64,000 bases of DNA. Source: Paralvinella palmiformis (taxonomy: Eukaryota; Annelida; Polychaeta; Terebellida; Alvinellidae). This document shows positions 11,550 to 24,000 of the stretch, piece by piece. Positions within the stretch are counted from its first letter, which is position 1. Every line of letters starts with the position of its first letter. The notes under the pieces are model-generated. The model had not been told where the DNA came from. It made no database searches and saw only the letters and a list, made by a program, of their open reading frames with translations. The DNA lies in contig JAODUP010000032.1 in the NCBI GenBank assembly GCA_025642065.1, positions 1,280,001-1,344,000 on the forward strand. Reading direction: 5' to 3'. Made by a program: the position numbers and the translations under genes.

Positions 11550-12621
11550 GTAGTAACTTTTGGTGTATGGTATATGAGTAGCTACACTTGAGGCTTCTCA
11601 ATTACATTTATCCAATCAGTAACTATGATCACACAATTTATAGACATTACTAATTGCAATCAAGTTCTTTCATTATATTATTTTATTATTTAAGGATTTT
11701 TCCAGTTACAGTCATCTCTTGAGTGGCTTTAAGGTCAAGCATAAGTGTTTTTTTTTACCATTTGACTATTTATAGCAGGGGGTAATTTTGACTGGAAGGT
11801 TTTAATTTTGAATGGAGTGGTGTTGCCCTGAATTCCTCAAAATATATACAAATGTAAAAAACTTATGTTTCAGTGCAAAACTCCATGGACTTGATGGCTG
11901 AGCACATGCAAATTGACAGTAATAATAGTTAATGTATCAAATAAGTGATTAAATCTGAAATTTGTGTTCATTTGCATTAAACCGCACTGGCCCAACGTCG
12001 GCTAGACATCATTAATTAGTCCAATGTTGGCTGAACGTTGGATTATCATTGACCAAACCAAGAGTAAGACTAAGTCTAAGGTGAAAGCGGGTGATTAAAT
12101 CTGGCATTGATATAAACTTGAATCTCGACCCCCTGATGATGACTTAATACATTATCATAATGAACATGATACCAGATCTACGGAGCAGTGATGGCACAGC
12201 CTGTAGTGTTATTGTTAAAAACTCCGATCAAATCTTGTTTTCTGTTATTGTTAACAACGACTAAACTAGATTAATGAGAGCAACTAACCTCTGTTTACAT
12301 CAGATATAGAGACTGGTTTACATTCTACTTGTTTTTATAACTATTCTAAATGTATGATGGCACTTCTAATATTACAGACGCGATACAACTTATGACAGTC
12401 TCGAAACAGTGAAAAATGCACAGAAGCGATCGATATTCATGCCCTAGCAGAAGCCGCGTTACCGTATGTAGGCTCTTTCCAGTATGAACGACAAACATCT
12501 CCGGGGTGATGGTCTCACACAGTATTTCACTTAATTAGTATAATTGCTATATGAATATAACTTATATAGCATCTTCTTGTTGTAATTAAATTTCATAAGA
12601 ATATCAAATGATTTAAATAAA
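11550..12621. other. Unassigned AT-rich stretch
   Basis: No gene recognised. At 11990-12042 there are four variants of CCAACGTTGG/GCCAACGT, echoing the palindrome near 8091; these may be relics of a small inverted-repeat element. Confidence 0.4.
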
Positions 12622-12809
12622 GTCGCAAAAGGTCTTGGTTATTCTAATTTGACCTACGCCAGAAGCTTAAATAAAGTCTTTGCCTGGGCTATTAAGGGGT
12701 GATTTAATAAATTTCATAGACAGGATTTAACTAGTCGCAAAACGTTATTCTAATTTGAACCTACGCGAGAAGCTTAAATAAAGTCTTTGCCTGGGCTATT
12801 AAGGGGTGA
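12622..12809. repeat. Two-copy tandem repeat (~110-bp period)
   Basis: The block 'agaagcttaaataaag' to 'gctattaaggggtga' occurs at 12622-12702 and again at 12734-12809 in the same orientation, with a diverged spacer. Confidence 0.85.
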
Positions 12810-12962
12810 ACCTAAATACCACACGGACACAGCACAGACACTGCACGGACCTCATTAGGGACAATAATAAAGTATTTTGTGATTGCATTTGGATTCGGGA
12901 CCTTATATATATGCTGTATAATAAAATTTATCAGCAAATTCACTTGAATTATTATCAAATAG
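12810..12962 (+). repeat. Left arm of a ~160-bp inverted repeat
   Basis: Starts CCTAAATACCACACGGACAC and contains 'gggacaataataaag', 'gcatttggattcggg' and 'aaatttatcagcaaattc'. The same series of words occurs in reverse complement at 16292-16462, and part of it again in the same orientation at 14841-14930. The family identity is unknown. Confidence 0.8.
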
Positions 12963-13426
12963 TATCTGTTTTCTTTCAGGTTTTGTTCAATTAAATTAAA
13001 TGTAATGCAAATTTTATATGTACACGTATGATGTATAGTCATATTCCTTTACTCAACAATCATACTGGTATTAATTAAATGTTAGGGGCATGGCATCGGC
13101 ATTCAGCAGGCATTTAATTACCATCATTTAATTACCTGAGAGCTTCTGCCATGCATCCATCATCAATATTTTATATTTCTGTATTTTTTACAAGTTTCTC
13201 CATCTAGTGTGAGTGTGCATTCTAGGTCATGTATACATTTATAATTTATGTTTTTTTGTTTTGTTTTACTATTTGTTGTTGTTCAATATTATTATTTTAC
13301 ATCCTATGAGTGTATGTCAGCTATACCAATACAATTCATACTGAATGTAGATCCTGATTTAATATATTTATCTTTATATCTTTATCTTTTGGTACCGCAC
13401 GGAGACTGTCATGAATCAAGCAGTTA

Positions 13427-14772
13427 ATGTCCCGTTCGCTAGATGATATTATGATGTCAATTGATCAAGGTAAGCCAGTAATACTTGTTCTTCTGGACCT
13501 GTCTGCTGCATTTGATACAGTTGACCATAATGTACTTTTCTCTAGGTTAAAAGACATGTTTGGTCTGTCAGGTAGAGTACTTGAATGGTTTAGATCCTAT
13601 CTGGAACAACGCTCTCAGAGAGTGTCTGTTCATGGTATTTTATCTGACATTCAGTTTTTGTTATCTGGTGTACCGCAGGGTTCAGTTCTTGGTCCTCTGG
13701 TTTTTACAATGTATACCCGTCCTCTTGGGATCATTGCGCAGCGATATGGGATTAAATATCACTTGTATGCTGATGACACACAGCTGTATATATCACTGGA
13801 TCCTGACAATGAGTTAAATTTCTCCTCTTCCTTGAAGAATTTAGAACTTTGTATTGCTGATATCCGGCTATGGATGACTCAAAATCTTCTAAAACTAAAT
13901 GATAATAAAAGAAATATTTTATATTTGGCATTACCACATTGTGTTAAATCCCTAAAGACACCAGCATTACAGATGGGTACATCTTCGATTACCCCTAATG
14001 GGTCAGTAAAACATCTAGGGGTTATTTTTGACCAATGTATTAACATGCATGAACATGTCACATCAGTATGCCGAGCTGCCTACTACCATCTTAAGAACAT
14101 CCACTGTTTAAAAGCATTCTTGACACAAGTATCACTTTTAACTGTAGTTCATGCCTTTGTTACATCTCGTATAGACTATTGTAACTCCCTGTTATATGGC
14201 ATATCTGATTATAACATTAATCACCTTCAGCGAATTCAGAATAGTGCAGCTCGCATTGTAACAAATACTAGAAAGTATGATCATATTACCCCCATTCTTC
14301 AAAAACTACATTGGCTACCTGTTAGACAGCGTATCCATTTTAAGATTCTGTTAATAACTTATAAATCTATTAATGATATGGCGCCAGAATACCTGTGTGA
14401 ACTGGTTTCCATTAGAAAGTCATCCCGAAAACTCAGGTCATCCAGTCAGATACTATTGCAGGTGCCAGTGTCTCGGCTCAAGTCATATGGTGATTGTGCG
14501 TTTAGTGTTGCAGCCCCCAATTTGTGGAATAAGTTGCCGGCAAATATTAGAAATGCGTCGTCTCTTGGAAATTTTAAGTCTCTTCTAAAAACACACCTAT
14601 TTAAGGTCGCTTTCACAGATAAATAATTATTATCTTTTAAATCATTACAGGGTTTTTACAGACATTATTTGGGGTATTATTATATTATATATTATTTGTA
14701 CAGCGCCTTTGAATGGCTCCTGCTAGTAAGGGCGCTTTATTAAATATACATTATTATTATTATTATTATTAT
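13427..14772 (+). pseudogene. 5'-truncated CR1/L2-like LINE with open reverse-transcriptase reading frame
   Basis: An open frame of 399 codons (13427-14626) encodes the RT from motif 2 to the C-terminus of ORF2: LDLSAAFDTVDHNVL, SGVPQGSVLGPL and the catalytic YADDTQLY (both aspartates intact), then the thumb and a C-terminal domain ending KTHLFKVAF. The endonuclease and first RT motifs are absent, so it is a 5'-truncated copy. About 150 bp of 3' UTR follow, with GCGCTTTATTAAATATAC and a (TTA)n tail at 14753-14772, typical of this LINE group. The first codons (MSRSLDD) probably come from flanking DNA, because 13415-13440 matches 16268-16295 in reverse complement. It is young enough to be open but cannot move by itself. 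Confidence 0.88.
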
Positions 14773-14840
14773 GGCATTACGGTGCCTAGCTGTTTATCAC
14801 CAGGGGACAGTGCATACATTAATACTATTAAATAAAAGGT

Positions 14841-14930
14841 TTTATTATTGCATTTGGATTCGGGACCTTACATTTAGGCTGTATGATTAAATTTATCAAC
14901 AAATTCATATGTTTTATTATCAAATAACAT
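14841..14930 (+). repeat. Partial third copy of the inverted-repeat arm family
   Basis: Contains 'attgcatttggattcggg' and 'attaaatttatcaacaaatt', matching the arm at 12810-12962 in the same orientation; the ACACGGACAC half is missing. It sits just downstream of the LINE tail. Confidence 0.75.
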
Positions 14931-15328
14931 ATTAACCCTGAACCATATAAAACACCGAACATACTCTTATTTGCGCACGTGGACGTTATGCTTTAACTTA
15001 TATCATCTGTCCCTGCGGAGTATACCACTACACGACATAGAAATTGTGCGTCTAAATAGTAAAACACGACATAGAAATTGTTTATTGACAAGAAAAATAT
15101 ATAACGTACCATATTCTCTCTGATTAACAGACAGGTTAACTGGAGTAAAGTCTCTCTTGTACCCCTTAAATACGCACATATTTACGCATGTTTATTTCGT
15201 AATGGTCTTGGCATTATTTTGGTCGTTTTCTTTGCATTGGTCTTTTTGCTAATTTCCCTACATTAGGGATAACTAAAGTACCATCGGACAAGGTGATTCG
15301 TTTTTAAATGTTTGTTGGTTTGCTGCAT

Positions 15329-15677
15329 GGTTTGGTTTTGTTGTTCGGGGAGAATCCCCAGGCTGTCGCTTAATCAGCACAGCCTCCATGTTGGAGTGGT
15401 TGAGAAACCTCCTCCCCCACCACTCACAGGGGACAGACGGAATACCATGAGGGTGGTCACTGCCAGAGTGTTTACGTCCTCAGGGGGTTTTTAACGTCCC
15501 CCTTTATTTTAAATAATTCAGTGGAGACGGCAGCGCCATTTAACGTGGTCAGCCACCCACGATGTTGTGAGCCGAGAAATTAATCCCTGGAAAAGTTTCG
15601 ACATCTTACGGGGTTCGAACCTGCGACCGTTGGCACCAAGTGCCGACTGCTTAACCGCTAGGCCACCGGAGCTCACT
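15329..15677 (-). mobile_element. tRNA-derived SINE, A family, copy 2
   Basis: On the minus strand: head GGTGGCCTAGCGGTTAAG (A box), CGCAGGTTCGAACCCCG (B box), body 'cttttccagggattaatt', a stretch with AAAGGGGGACGTT, and tail CCTGGGGATTCTCCCCG followed by 'aacaacaaaacc'. It is very similar over its whole length to the copy at 46940-47299, suggesting fairly recent spread. Confidence 0.9.
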
Positions 15678-15996
15678 GAGGTTTGCTGCATATTTTTTAG
15701 TTTTTATTTATCTTGTTTTGTCTCTTCTGAAAACGTGCGCCATTGATGTGGATGCGCGCTAAATCGCCGATAATCGTGGCACAAGCGATATAGTTGCCTA
15801 TGTCATACAATGCTAATCTAAGGTCATGCATTCGAACTGAGAATATACCAGAAAGTTTTTCTATCTGTTTTTTCCTATTTGATTGCATTGATTGAACTAC
15901 ATTCTGGTTAACTATTTTTTTTGTCCATATTTTATCCATATTAATTAAGCGTTCCAGAAGTACTCCACATTATGGCTAGTGATGGATCCTTATGGA

Positions 15997-16281
15997 TCAT
16001 TCGGCGATTGTCCATGCATCCGAGAACGAACCGGGTTCGGCACATGCATCGAATGATTCACTGTAATCACGCGAAACGTAATACAACCGACCTAAGTTAT
16101 CGGTGTATTTCAAACCAGTTTTGGCCATCCCAATAGTTGTTAGCACACGCAATTCGGTATACAAATGTTCGTTGCCAATAATTTCGAAAGATATCGCATT
16201 GAACAGCCCAGGTACGAAACCATATATACTGCATTTCTTGAGAATACTCTGCGCAGTAATGCCATCTAGCGAACGAAACAT
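15997..16281 (-). pseudogene. Vertnin/OTU-like protein fragment
   Basis: An open minus-strand stretch of 95 codons whose core (GLFNAISFEIIGNEHLYTEL, then RVLTTIGMA) has the spacing of the OTU-like N-terminus of vertnin-type proteins (G-x-C-L-F-x-A-I-S...G-N-E...ELR). The catalytic Cys position is occupied by another residue and the remainder of the domain is missing. No start or splice context makes sense for a host gene. It abuts the inverted-repeat arm at 16292, so it is probably cargo of a mobile element. The assignment is from memory of the family pattern. Confidence 0.4.
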
Positions 16282-16291
16282 TAACTGCCTG

Positions 16292-16462
16292 ATAATAATG
16301 CAAGTGAATTTGGTGATAAATTTTATTAGACAGTATATATATATATATATATCTAAGGTCCCGAATCCAAATGCAATCGCAAAGTACTTTATTATTGTCC
16401 CTTAGGGTATCCGTGCGGTGTCTGTGCTGTCCGTGCGGTACGTGTCCGTGCTATATTTAGGC
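16292..16462 (-). repeat. Right arm of the ~160-bp inverted repeat
   Basis: Reverse complement of the 12810-12962 arm: 'gcatttggattcggg', 'gggacaataataaag' and CACGGACA words in the same order, ending CTAAATATAGCACGGACA at its outer edge. An AT microsatellite (16336-16354) has grown inside this copy. Confidence 0.8.
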
Positions 16463-16871
16463 CAACCGCTATTTAAGTTACATATTGATCAAGAGAAACA
16501 ACACAATCGATTTCTTTTCTTATGACGTGTGATAAATTGAATTCAATCTATTCAAACTATTGAATTAAAACTAAATAGATGAAACTAGCAAATTATTATC
16601 AGAAATAGACTTCATGGTTTATTTCGAAGACATTCATGTAAAACGTTACTAATTCACAAACACACACCTTGATACCGGATATACGGAATATAGAGACATT
16701 GCCTTATTATTTATTCCGGTCTTGACTGGTACATATATACTTTATTTACATATTAACATAGCGCTCATGGCAAATTGTATCGCTCTAGACGCCAAAATGT
16801 ATACAACCTGGACTTAAAACTGTTTATTTGCTGGATTTCAATAGCTTCAGCTGACAGCAAGTTCCAATCGT

Positions 16872-17594
16872 TCACAACTTCTGCCTGAAAACTGACTGCC
16901 GACTTCCCAAACCATAGTTTGCTACTGTCTTAGAGACATGGTCATGGAATTTTAGTTCCTCGTCAATATATACTCTCAAGTCCCTCTCATTTCTGGTCTC
17001 TTTTAATAACTGTGAGTTCATCTGGTACGTTAGTCTCTGATTTGAGCTGCCTAGATGGAGGCTCTTACACTTGGCTTCGTCGAACCCCAGTTGCCACTTG
17101 TTCGAACATTCCACTGGGTTGTCAATGTCCTGCTGCAGGACATCGTGATCTTCTATTGTCCTTAATATCACGGAACAGCTTTGTATCAGCGAATATTTTT
17201 GCTGTACTGCTGACTACATCTCGCAGGTCATTTATAAAAATGACGAACCAGATTGGACCTAACACACTTCCTTGAGGTATTCCACTCAGGATATCTGCCC
17301 ATGATGACAGCTTTCCATTTACAATTACTCTGCCTTCGTCCAAATAAAAAAATCTCGTATCCACTCCGGTAATTTACCGGTTACACGTACCACTTTCAAT
17401 TGCCTCAATAACCTTTGGTGAGCGACAGTATCAAAAGTATTTTTGAAATTCAAGTAAATCACGTCTATGGGGGCACCACTGTCCAGCAACTCAGTCCATA
17501 ATTCCAGAGTGACTAATAATTGTGTCATGCAGGAGCGTCCCGGGATAACACCATGCTGCTTGTTGATTGCATGTAATGTAAATAAACAAATCAT
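16872..17594 (-). pseudogene. CR1/jockey-type LINE reverse-transcriptase fragment, frameshifted
   Basis: Three overlapping minus-strand reading frames together give an RT core: GRSCMTQLL (motif 1 region), YLNFKNTFDTVAHQRLL (motif 2), SGIPQGSVLGPIWFVIFIND (motif 3), then IFADTKLF where YADD is expected, then NKWQLGFDEAKCKSLHLG and the thumb. The second catalytic Asp is lost (ADT) and there are at least two frameshifts, so it is dead. It is a different subfamily from the LINEs at 5.8 and 13.4 kb. Confidence 0.85.
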
Positions 17595-17599
17595 GCCAC

Positions 17600-18032
17600 C
17601 AATCTAGTTGGATTCGATGTAACACCCTGTTATTGATTTATTAATTAAATGTGATGTTTAAGGCTTTTAAAATTATTTATTTAAACCAATTTTTTTACAA
17701 ATATACATTTCGTTGCTGATTATTGGAAGATTGTTCTTATTTCATGATTGTTGTTCTGTAGAGTCTAGAGCATTGACCTGAAATCGTCAGTGGCAAGCCC
17801 ATCGACATTGTTTTTTTTAGGAATTAGGTCAATGCGCAAGCCCCTAAAGCAAAAAATAAATATTTAAAAATATACTTTATAACATTGTCAGCTGATATTA
17901 TTAAAACACTTAGATTTTTAGCAGTGTCAAATTCATATAAACCTTCACTATTGGAATAAATATAATTTCGAAATTATTCGAAACTAATTCCTGCACTGGT
18001 ACGAATTTCCTTTTTAACAATGCAAATTAAAG
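17600..18032. other. Upstream flank of ABT1
   Basis: AT-rich, no ORF. It should contain the 5' UTR and promoter of ABT1, but I see no firm core-promoter element. Confidence 0.4.
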
Positions 18033-21000
18033 ATGGAGTTAAGTGAGGATCTCCGAGAGGTTCGGAAAAAAGAAGTAAAATCGAAATGTAAAAAGAACAG
18101 ATTGAGAGAGTTGAAGACAGGAATAATATATCTGAGTAGAATACCTACCTTGATGAATGTGAAGAAAATCCGGGAAATATTCTCTCAGTACGGAGATATA
18201 GGTCGTATATTTCTTCAACCAAATGGTGAGCGATAATATCGGTGATAGAGTCTATCTTGTGTTAGGGACGTCGTTACGTCGTGAATACTATTTGACAGTT
18301 GCTTTTAAATGGGCGTAAGGAAAATAGGTCAGGAGGGGGGTGTCAGAAAATGCATGGATGTCGCATTTGCATATACCACGTATATGGAATATCAGCTTTA
18401 AGATTCCATATAAGCTGCATGCGGATGTGGCAAAAATGGAAACATGTGTAAACAGATGAGACAGCTTCCATATGTCCGGATGCGGTATACGATTTGTCCT
18501 GCATCTGTGAATGGCTGCATATGAGGTAAATTAAAATGCTCCATGAAGCTATTACTAGTATTAGTACAGCAAACTTAGTACAAAATTGGAGGGGGAATCC
18601 AGAATATGACGTCTTTCCAGAAAGATTTGCCGAGATTTCACAATGAAGTACAACAATCTTCCTCCACGTAATATAACACCTGAACAAACTGTTTTATGGT
18701 AAACCTAAATTATTGTTGCAATTTCTCCCCATTGAATTGTAGCTCCTTGACCAGATTATGTACCTATGGTGTTTTCTTTGCTTTCTACTTTTCCATAGTT
18801 TTTAGCTGTGATCTCATCATAAATGTGTGGTGTTGTGGAGAAGTTAAGTTTCATGTTGGGTGGTTGGTTAATATTATATATATTTCATCTATCCCCACTT
18901 CATCTGACTTATATCATATACAGTATATACTGGCGTATAATTAGCACTCGCATATCAGATGCACCTGTTTCTAGGACCAATAAGCCCCCCTGGAGTCCAA
19001 ACCGCATATATAGGCTATGAGCCAGACCGCCCCAAATTGACCAAATTTCGGGTGATAACACAGAGATGGCCGAGAGTTATACACTGCTATCACCTTTTTT
19101 TTCTATCTAGTGACATATCTTGCTTAAAATCACAACGAGTCTTACTCCATCTGTATGGTACTGTCCAACCCCCTTGGTCTCATAGCCTAACACAAGACAC
19201 ACTAAAATCAGCAAAATATATTGATTCAAAACCCAAAAATTCATCATCACTCTCTTCACTGAACATCTGTTGTATCTGTTCATGTGTCATCATACGTGTT
19301 GTCGCCTTCTTCGTCAGAGTCAGATTTGTCGTGCTGTTCCACTCATTATACATCATCTTCGGTGCCATCTAAATCATTGCTGATAGAGCAATTCTTGAAT
19401 GATTTGGTAATGATGGTGGGGTTGATTTAATCCCAAGCTGTCTTAACCCACTGTGTGATGATAGATAATGGCAGTCGCTTCAGGTTGTCTGCTACTGTGT
19501 GTTCATTTCTGTAATGCTTTTTGAAGTAGTTTATTAGTAGTTCCCATGTGCTAGCTTTGAAAGTAATTAACACAATGTTTGCTGTAATCGTTTTCCTTTG
19601 ATGTGGATTCTATAGTCATTCTTGTGTGGTTTCATTTACTGTTGCATTTAATTACACATGCTCACATATTTCGATAGTAATGACACATCTTTGTGATCAC
19701 TTCACCAATTAGAGCATCAGATTAAATAATCATGGTGCTTAACACGATTAAGTTTGCCTTTGAAAGACAACAGAGAAAACACACCTGATAATTTAGTTCA
19801 TATATTTATTATTAAGGTTGAAAAACAATATTATTGTATTTCCCCCTAAATTATGCCAAATATTACTTTTAGTTTTAGTACAACTAGTTGCACTCAATTT
19901 TGGTGTCGATTTTGGAGTATAGAAAGTGTGACTTATACACGAGTATATACATACCACTCTGATGTTAACGATGGACTGATTAGTGTGATTGCTTAGCATG
20001 ACTTGAAAATTCTTGTATGATGTATGAGGGGGATACTTCATCAATAAAAACAGGATTATGCTATGGATCAGTTGTACAAAGCTGCAATTTGGACTGATTA
20101 GTCATGTTCTTGGCATGAAAATCTTTTTATTCCCTATCAGATGCACTACTACACTCAAAACAATTCTAACCACCAGCTATCATATTTCCATTAAAATGAT
20201 CCCCAAATCCTTGATTTCCGAACTTTCATGAGCCATTGTTAGTGTGTACTACATTCATTAGAGGTTATTGTGTGATGTCATCTTTGCCAAACATCACATA
20301 ATGCCACAACTTGTTTCCAATCATTCTGACCAGTTGACAGACAAAATGTCAGATTCCGACAAAAGTTTTGACATTCTCAGGGATATTAAGCCCCACAGCC
20401 TTGAACCACTAGCGAAAAAGGTCACAGACAGTATACATTGTGAGGAATTAGCTACAGCAAATGGATACGTGGACTCTGAGCAGCCACCTGTGCCACTGAC
20501 ACCCGGCCCCAGTCCACAATAAGCATTGGATTGGTATGTATTTGTTTGTGTTGGTACCGTATAAGCGGTATATGCTCGCGTATTACTATAGGTAAATTTT
20601 TTTTGTATGGAACAGCACCTCAACTTATACGTGCATCATATTTCCTACCAGCTGAAGAAGAGATGTTTTTGGCTATCCTTTAAACACAACACTATAGGAT
20701 TCAACCAAATAAGAGTTGGAATAAAATTGTCACGTCACTGTCTACTAATCCTTTATTATTCAATAAATAACATTTAATTTTCACTAAACTGTTATTTGGA
20801 TCTTACAATCATCCCATATTTTGCTAGATCAGGTCTCTATTTCTTCAAGATAGGAAATGTGTCGCATCATTTGGGATTGGAAGTTGACTGCATATTATTA
20901 AAGGGACAGTCCATCCTCAGAAAATATTTTTTAAATATGTAATGCTTAGAATAGTAACCAAAAATTCCACAATAATAATCACGAAATATACCTGATATCA

Positions 21001-24000
21001 TAGATGTAGGGAAATAATTCAAATCACTGGACAGCAGCCATTACGGCTACACCGGAAGCCAGATTCGAAGGCGGGAAGGAGAAAACTGAAATGCTCTGAC
21101 GTCACATGAGCAATCTCTAGACTGACACAGAGTATAGTTTCTCTTAAGCGTTAACATCTGAGCCATTTTGAATCATCTTCCTCTTGTCAGGTTCCTTCTG
21201 GCTCAAACTGATATGGTTGTATGTCATTCATGGTGTAATTTTAACAACACAATTGCGTTATGTTCTGGAATAATTCTTTGCTCACACTTGTTTACATGCT
21301 TTTGTATGGGCTCTACAGACTTCAGGTCAACCGGATAAGTTGAAGTGACGTCAGCATTCAGGAGCTTCCGGTCTCTGTCAAGCTTTAAAATGGTAGTGCC
21401 CACAGGCCATTAAAAGTCGATTAATCAGCACTTTGAACTGGATTATTTAATATGTGGGTGATCGTTTACACATTTTGACATTATTTATGATATTTGTGAG
21501 TATAGCTGTATTAGTCCTCAAAATTTTAAATGAAGGTGGACTATCCCTTTAATGGATTGATGACAACAATTGATGACCATGTACACACACAGGGATGCTT
21601 CTATTATCTGATGCAAGCACCTGCAGGAAGATCCAAAGCCTGACTATGCTCTATCTATTGAGGATCTGAGACACTTCTTTGGCATGTTGGATGCCCTGAC
21701 ATTCCTGCCACTCAACGGTGTTCCTGAAGTCATGTTGTATATTGATGACAATATTCCTGAGGGTCATTCCATCACATCCAGCAGCCCCCCAGCAATGATG
21801 GCACCATTGTGTCCATCTGCAGCGTCACTTCCCTCCAATGTACAGACTTTCCCTGTGGAATGTACATAATGTGACTGTGAATGGTGGCTCCTGAGCAGAC
21901 AACATGTGTGAAACATGGAATCAGGGATTCAGTTTCCTTGTGGGACATGCTCATTCCACAGTATGGAGACTTATTGAATCAGTATGCTAGGGCTTTTCTG
22001 TTGTAGAAGGAACACTGTGACTCGGTGACATTGGCCATGTCCTGCCACACACAAGAAACAAGTACATTGCTACACCAAACAGCTACAGGAGCCATTGGTC
22101 ACCATGTGCAACAATTATGATGTTTGTGAGAAGCATAGATCATTGCATCAGGCTCAAGTGAAACTAGTGTATTTTCTCTATTAAAATGTGGAATATGTAT
22201 TATTGTTGTTTTACATTAAATGGGGCAAATTACCGGCGGGGTGGGTGGGTAGACTGACCACTACCTGTGATGTCTACACAGACCAAGAAGGAAATTTACT
22301 TAGGAATTGTTACAAAATAGCATAATATTGTTTTCTGAGATCTCTTATGTTTACACAATTGTCAAGAATGTATTCCCTGATTATGTTTTATTTAAATTGT
22401 ACAATAATGATTATAATTACATTACATATAATAATTACAATTATGATTATTCAAGACAACAGCTTGTGTTTACCTTAACCTGTCCTCAAACACTAATATG
22501 TTATCACTATTAGGTAAATTAGTAATCAGACTCACTTTACTAATTCCGTTCTATGTTATTAAATGACATTTGATGATCAATGGCCAAAATGGCAGCTATT
22601 TTAGGTGGCTTAGGTACCTCAAATGAGTGAGATGCTTATGGTCTGTAATGTACTGCTTCACCACAGGGACTAATTCTAATTAAATTTAGAATTTACAATA
22701 GATGCAACATAGTCAGCAGAGTAAACCTTGCCAGTTGCCTGGCTGGATGAAAAACTACTCCTACTGCTGTATAGTGCCACAGCCGGAATCAACCCCCTCC
22801 CCCCAATCTCCCTCTTTGGAAACTTAGGTGTCTTTCTATAGTGCATTTGGGTATGTACTGTACTGCAGATCTGAATTCCACTGTTAACTGTGTCTGCTGG
22901 TTGAATAATCCTTCAGTAGAAGGCTTCAGCCTAAACACCTCAGTTACCTGAGTATTAAATCCTTGGCCGTATGTCCAAACCTTAAACAGGGCTGGGGCTA
23001 AACAAAGGAGTCTCTCACTTTTCAGGAATGAAACGACAAATACCATTTTCCAAAGAAATGCGACTGACAACAATATCTCCTAACATTATTGTTCTACAAC
23101 AGATTTTTAAATCTGATAACCATTGGTTTTGTTGTTCACCAGTTCCTGGACAGTTCATTAAGAAATGTTTAGATGCCCACACACAACCTTTCTATCATTA
23201 CACGCCTATAGGAAAATTGTGATTGATTTACTCAAATGTTAATTTATTAACTGGATAAAATTCATGCAGGTCTTGTGCATTAAATAGCCTGCATCACCAT
23301 TTAATGATTTCCATTATATCTGACATACTGGTGTCACTATTGGTAGGCTTCTATGTATTGTTTTCCAATAGTAAATAAAGATTTTTGTGTTAATGACGTT
23401 TTGAATAAGGGCTCTTCTAGTTATAACTATATGGGGGTCATGAGTGGCACAAAACAAGCATTGCAATAATTGGCAATAGTATGTATAATGTGCACCCCCA
23501 ATAAATGACGGGAAAACACTGAAAAGGGTATGCATAATACAAGGAAGATTACAGTAGTTATCATGTTATTGTTTTGTTATCCACATTGAAGCCTGGTGTA
23601 AAAAATATCTAGTGTGCCCCAAGATGAATTTTGTTCCCCATATACCAGTATGTCTGAATCTTTGAATGGCATGAAGACCACAGTCTTTTGCCTGTTCAGA
23701 CACGTAGTCCACTTGGATGCTGTGTACTATGATAATTTATCTGCGAGAGCCTATAATGCCCAATGCTGAAATAGGCAATTCCTCCAGGGGAAAATATATC
23801 CTTATACTTCTGTTTGTAGGCATACAACAAATCACTAACTAAAACACTATCTGGGATTAATATTACCACAACTGTATACTTCTAGAAAGCTAACAGATCA
23901 TTCACATAAAATATATGTATTAGCAAACCTGCATACTTTGAATACTTGTTTTACAAAGCCACCAACCATGGCTTATTATTTTATTGCCAGCCTGCCTGTG

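Noticed and set aside
20321..20623. Minus-strand frame opposite the P2X7-like fragment
   Set aside because: It is antisense to a better-supported frame and lacks motifs.
22789..23073. 94-codon minus-strand gene
   Set aside because: Its end falls in a SINE fragment and poly-G/C tract and there is no recognisable domain.
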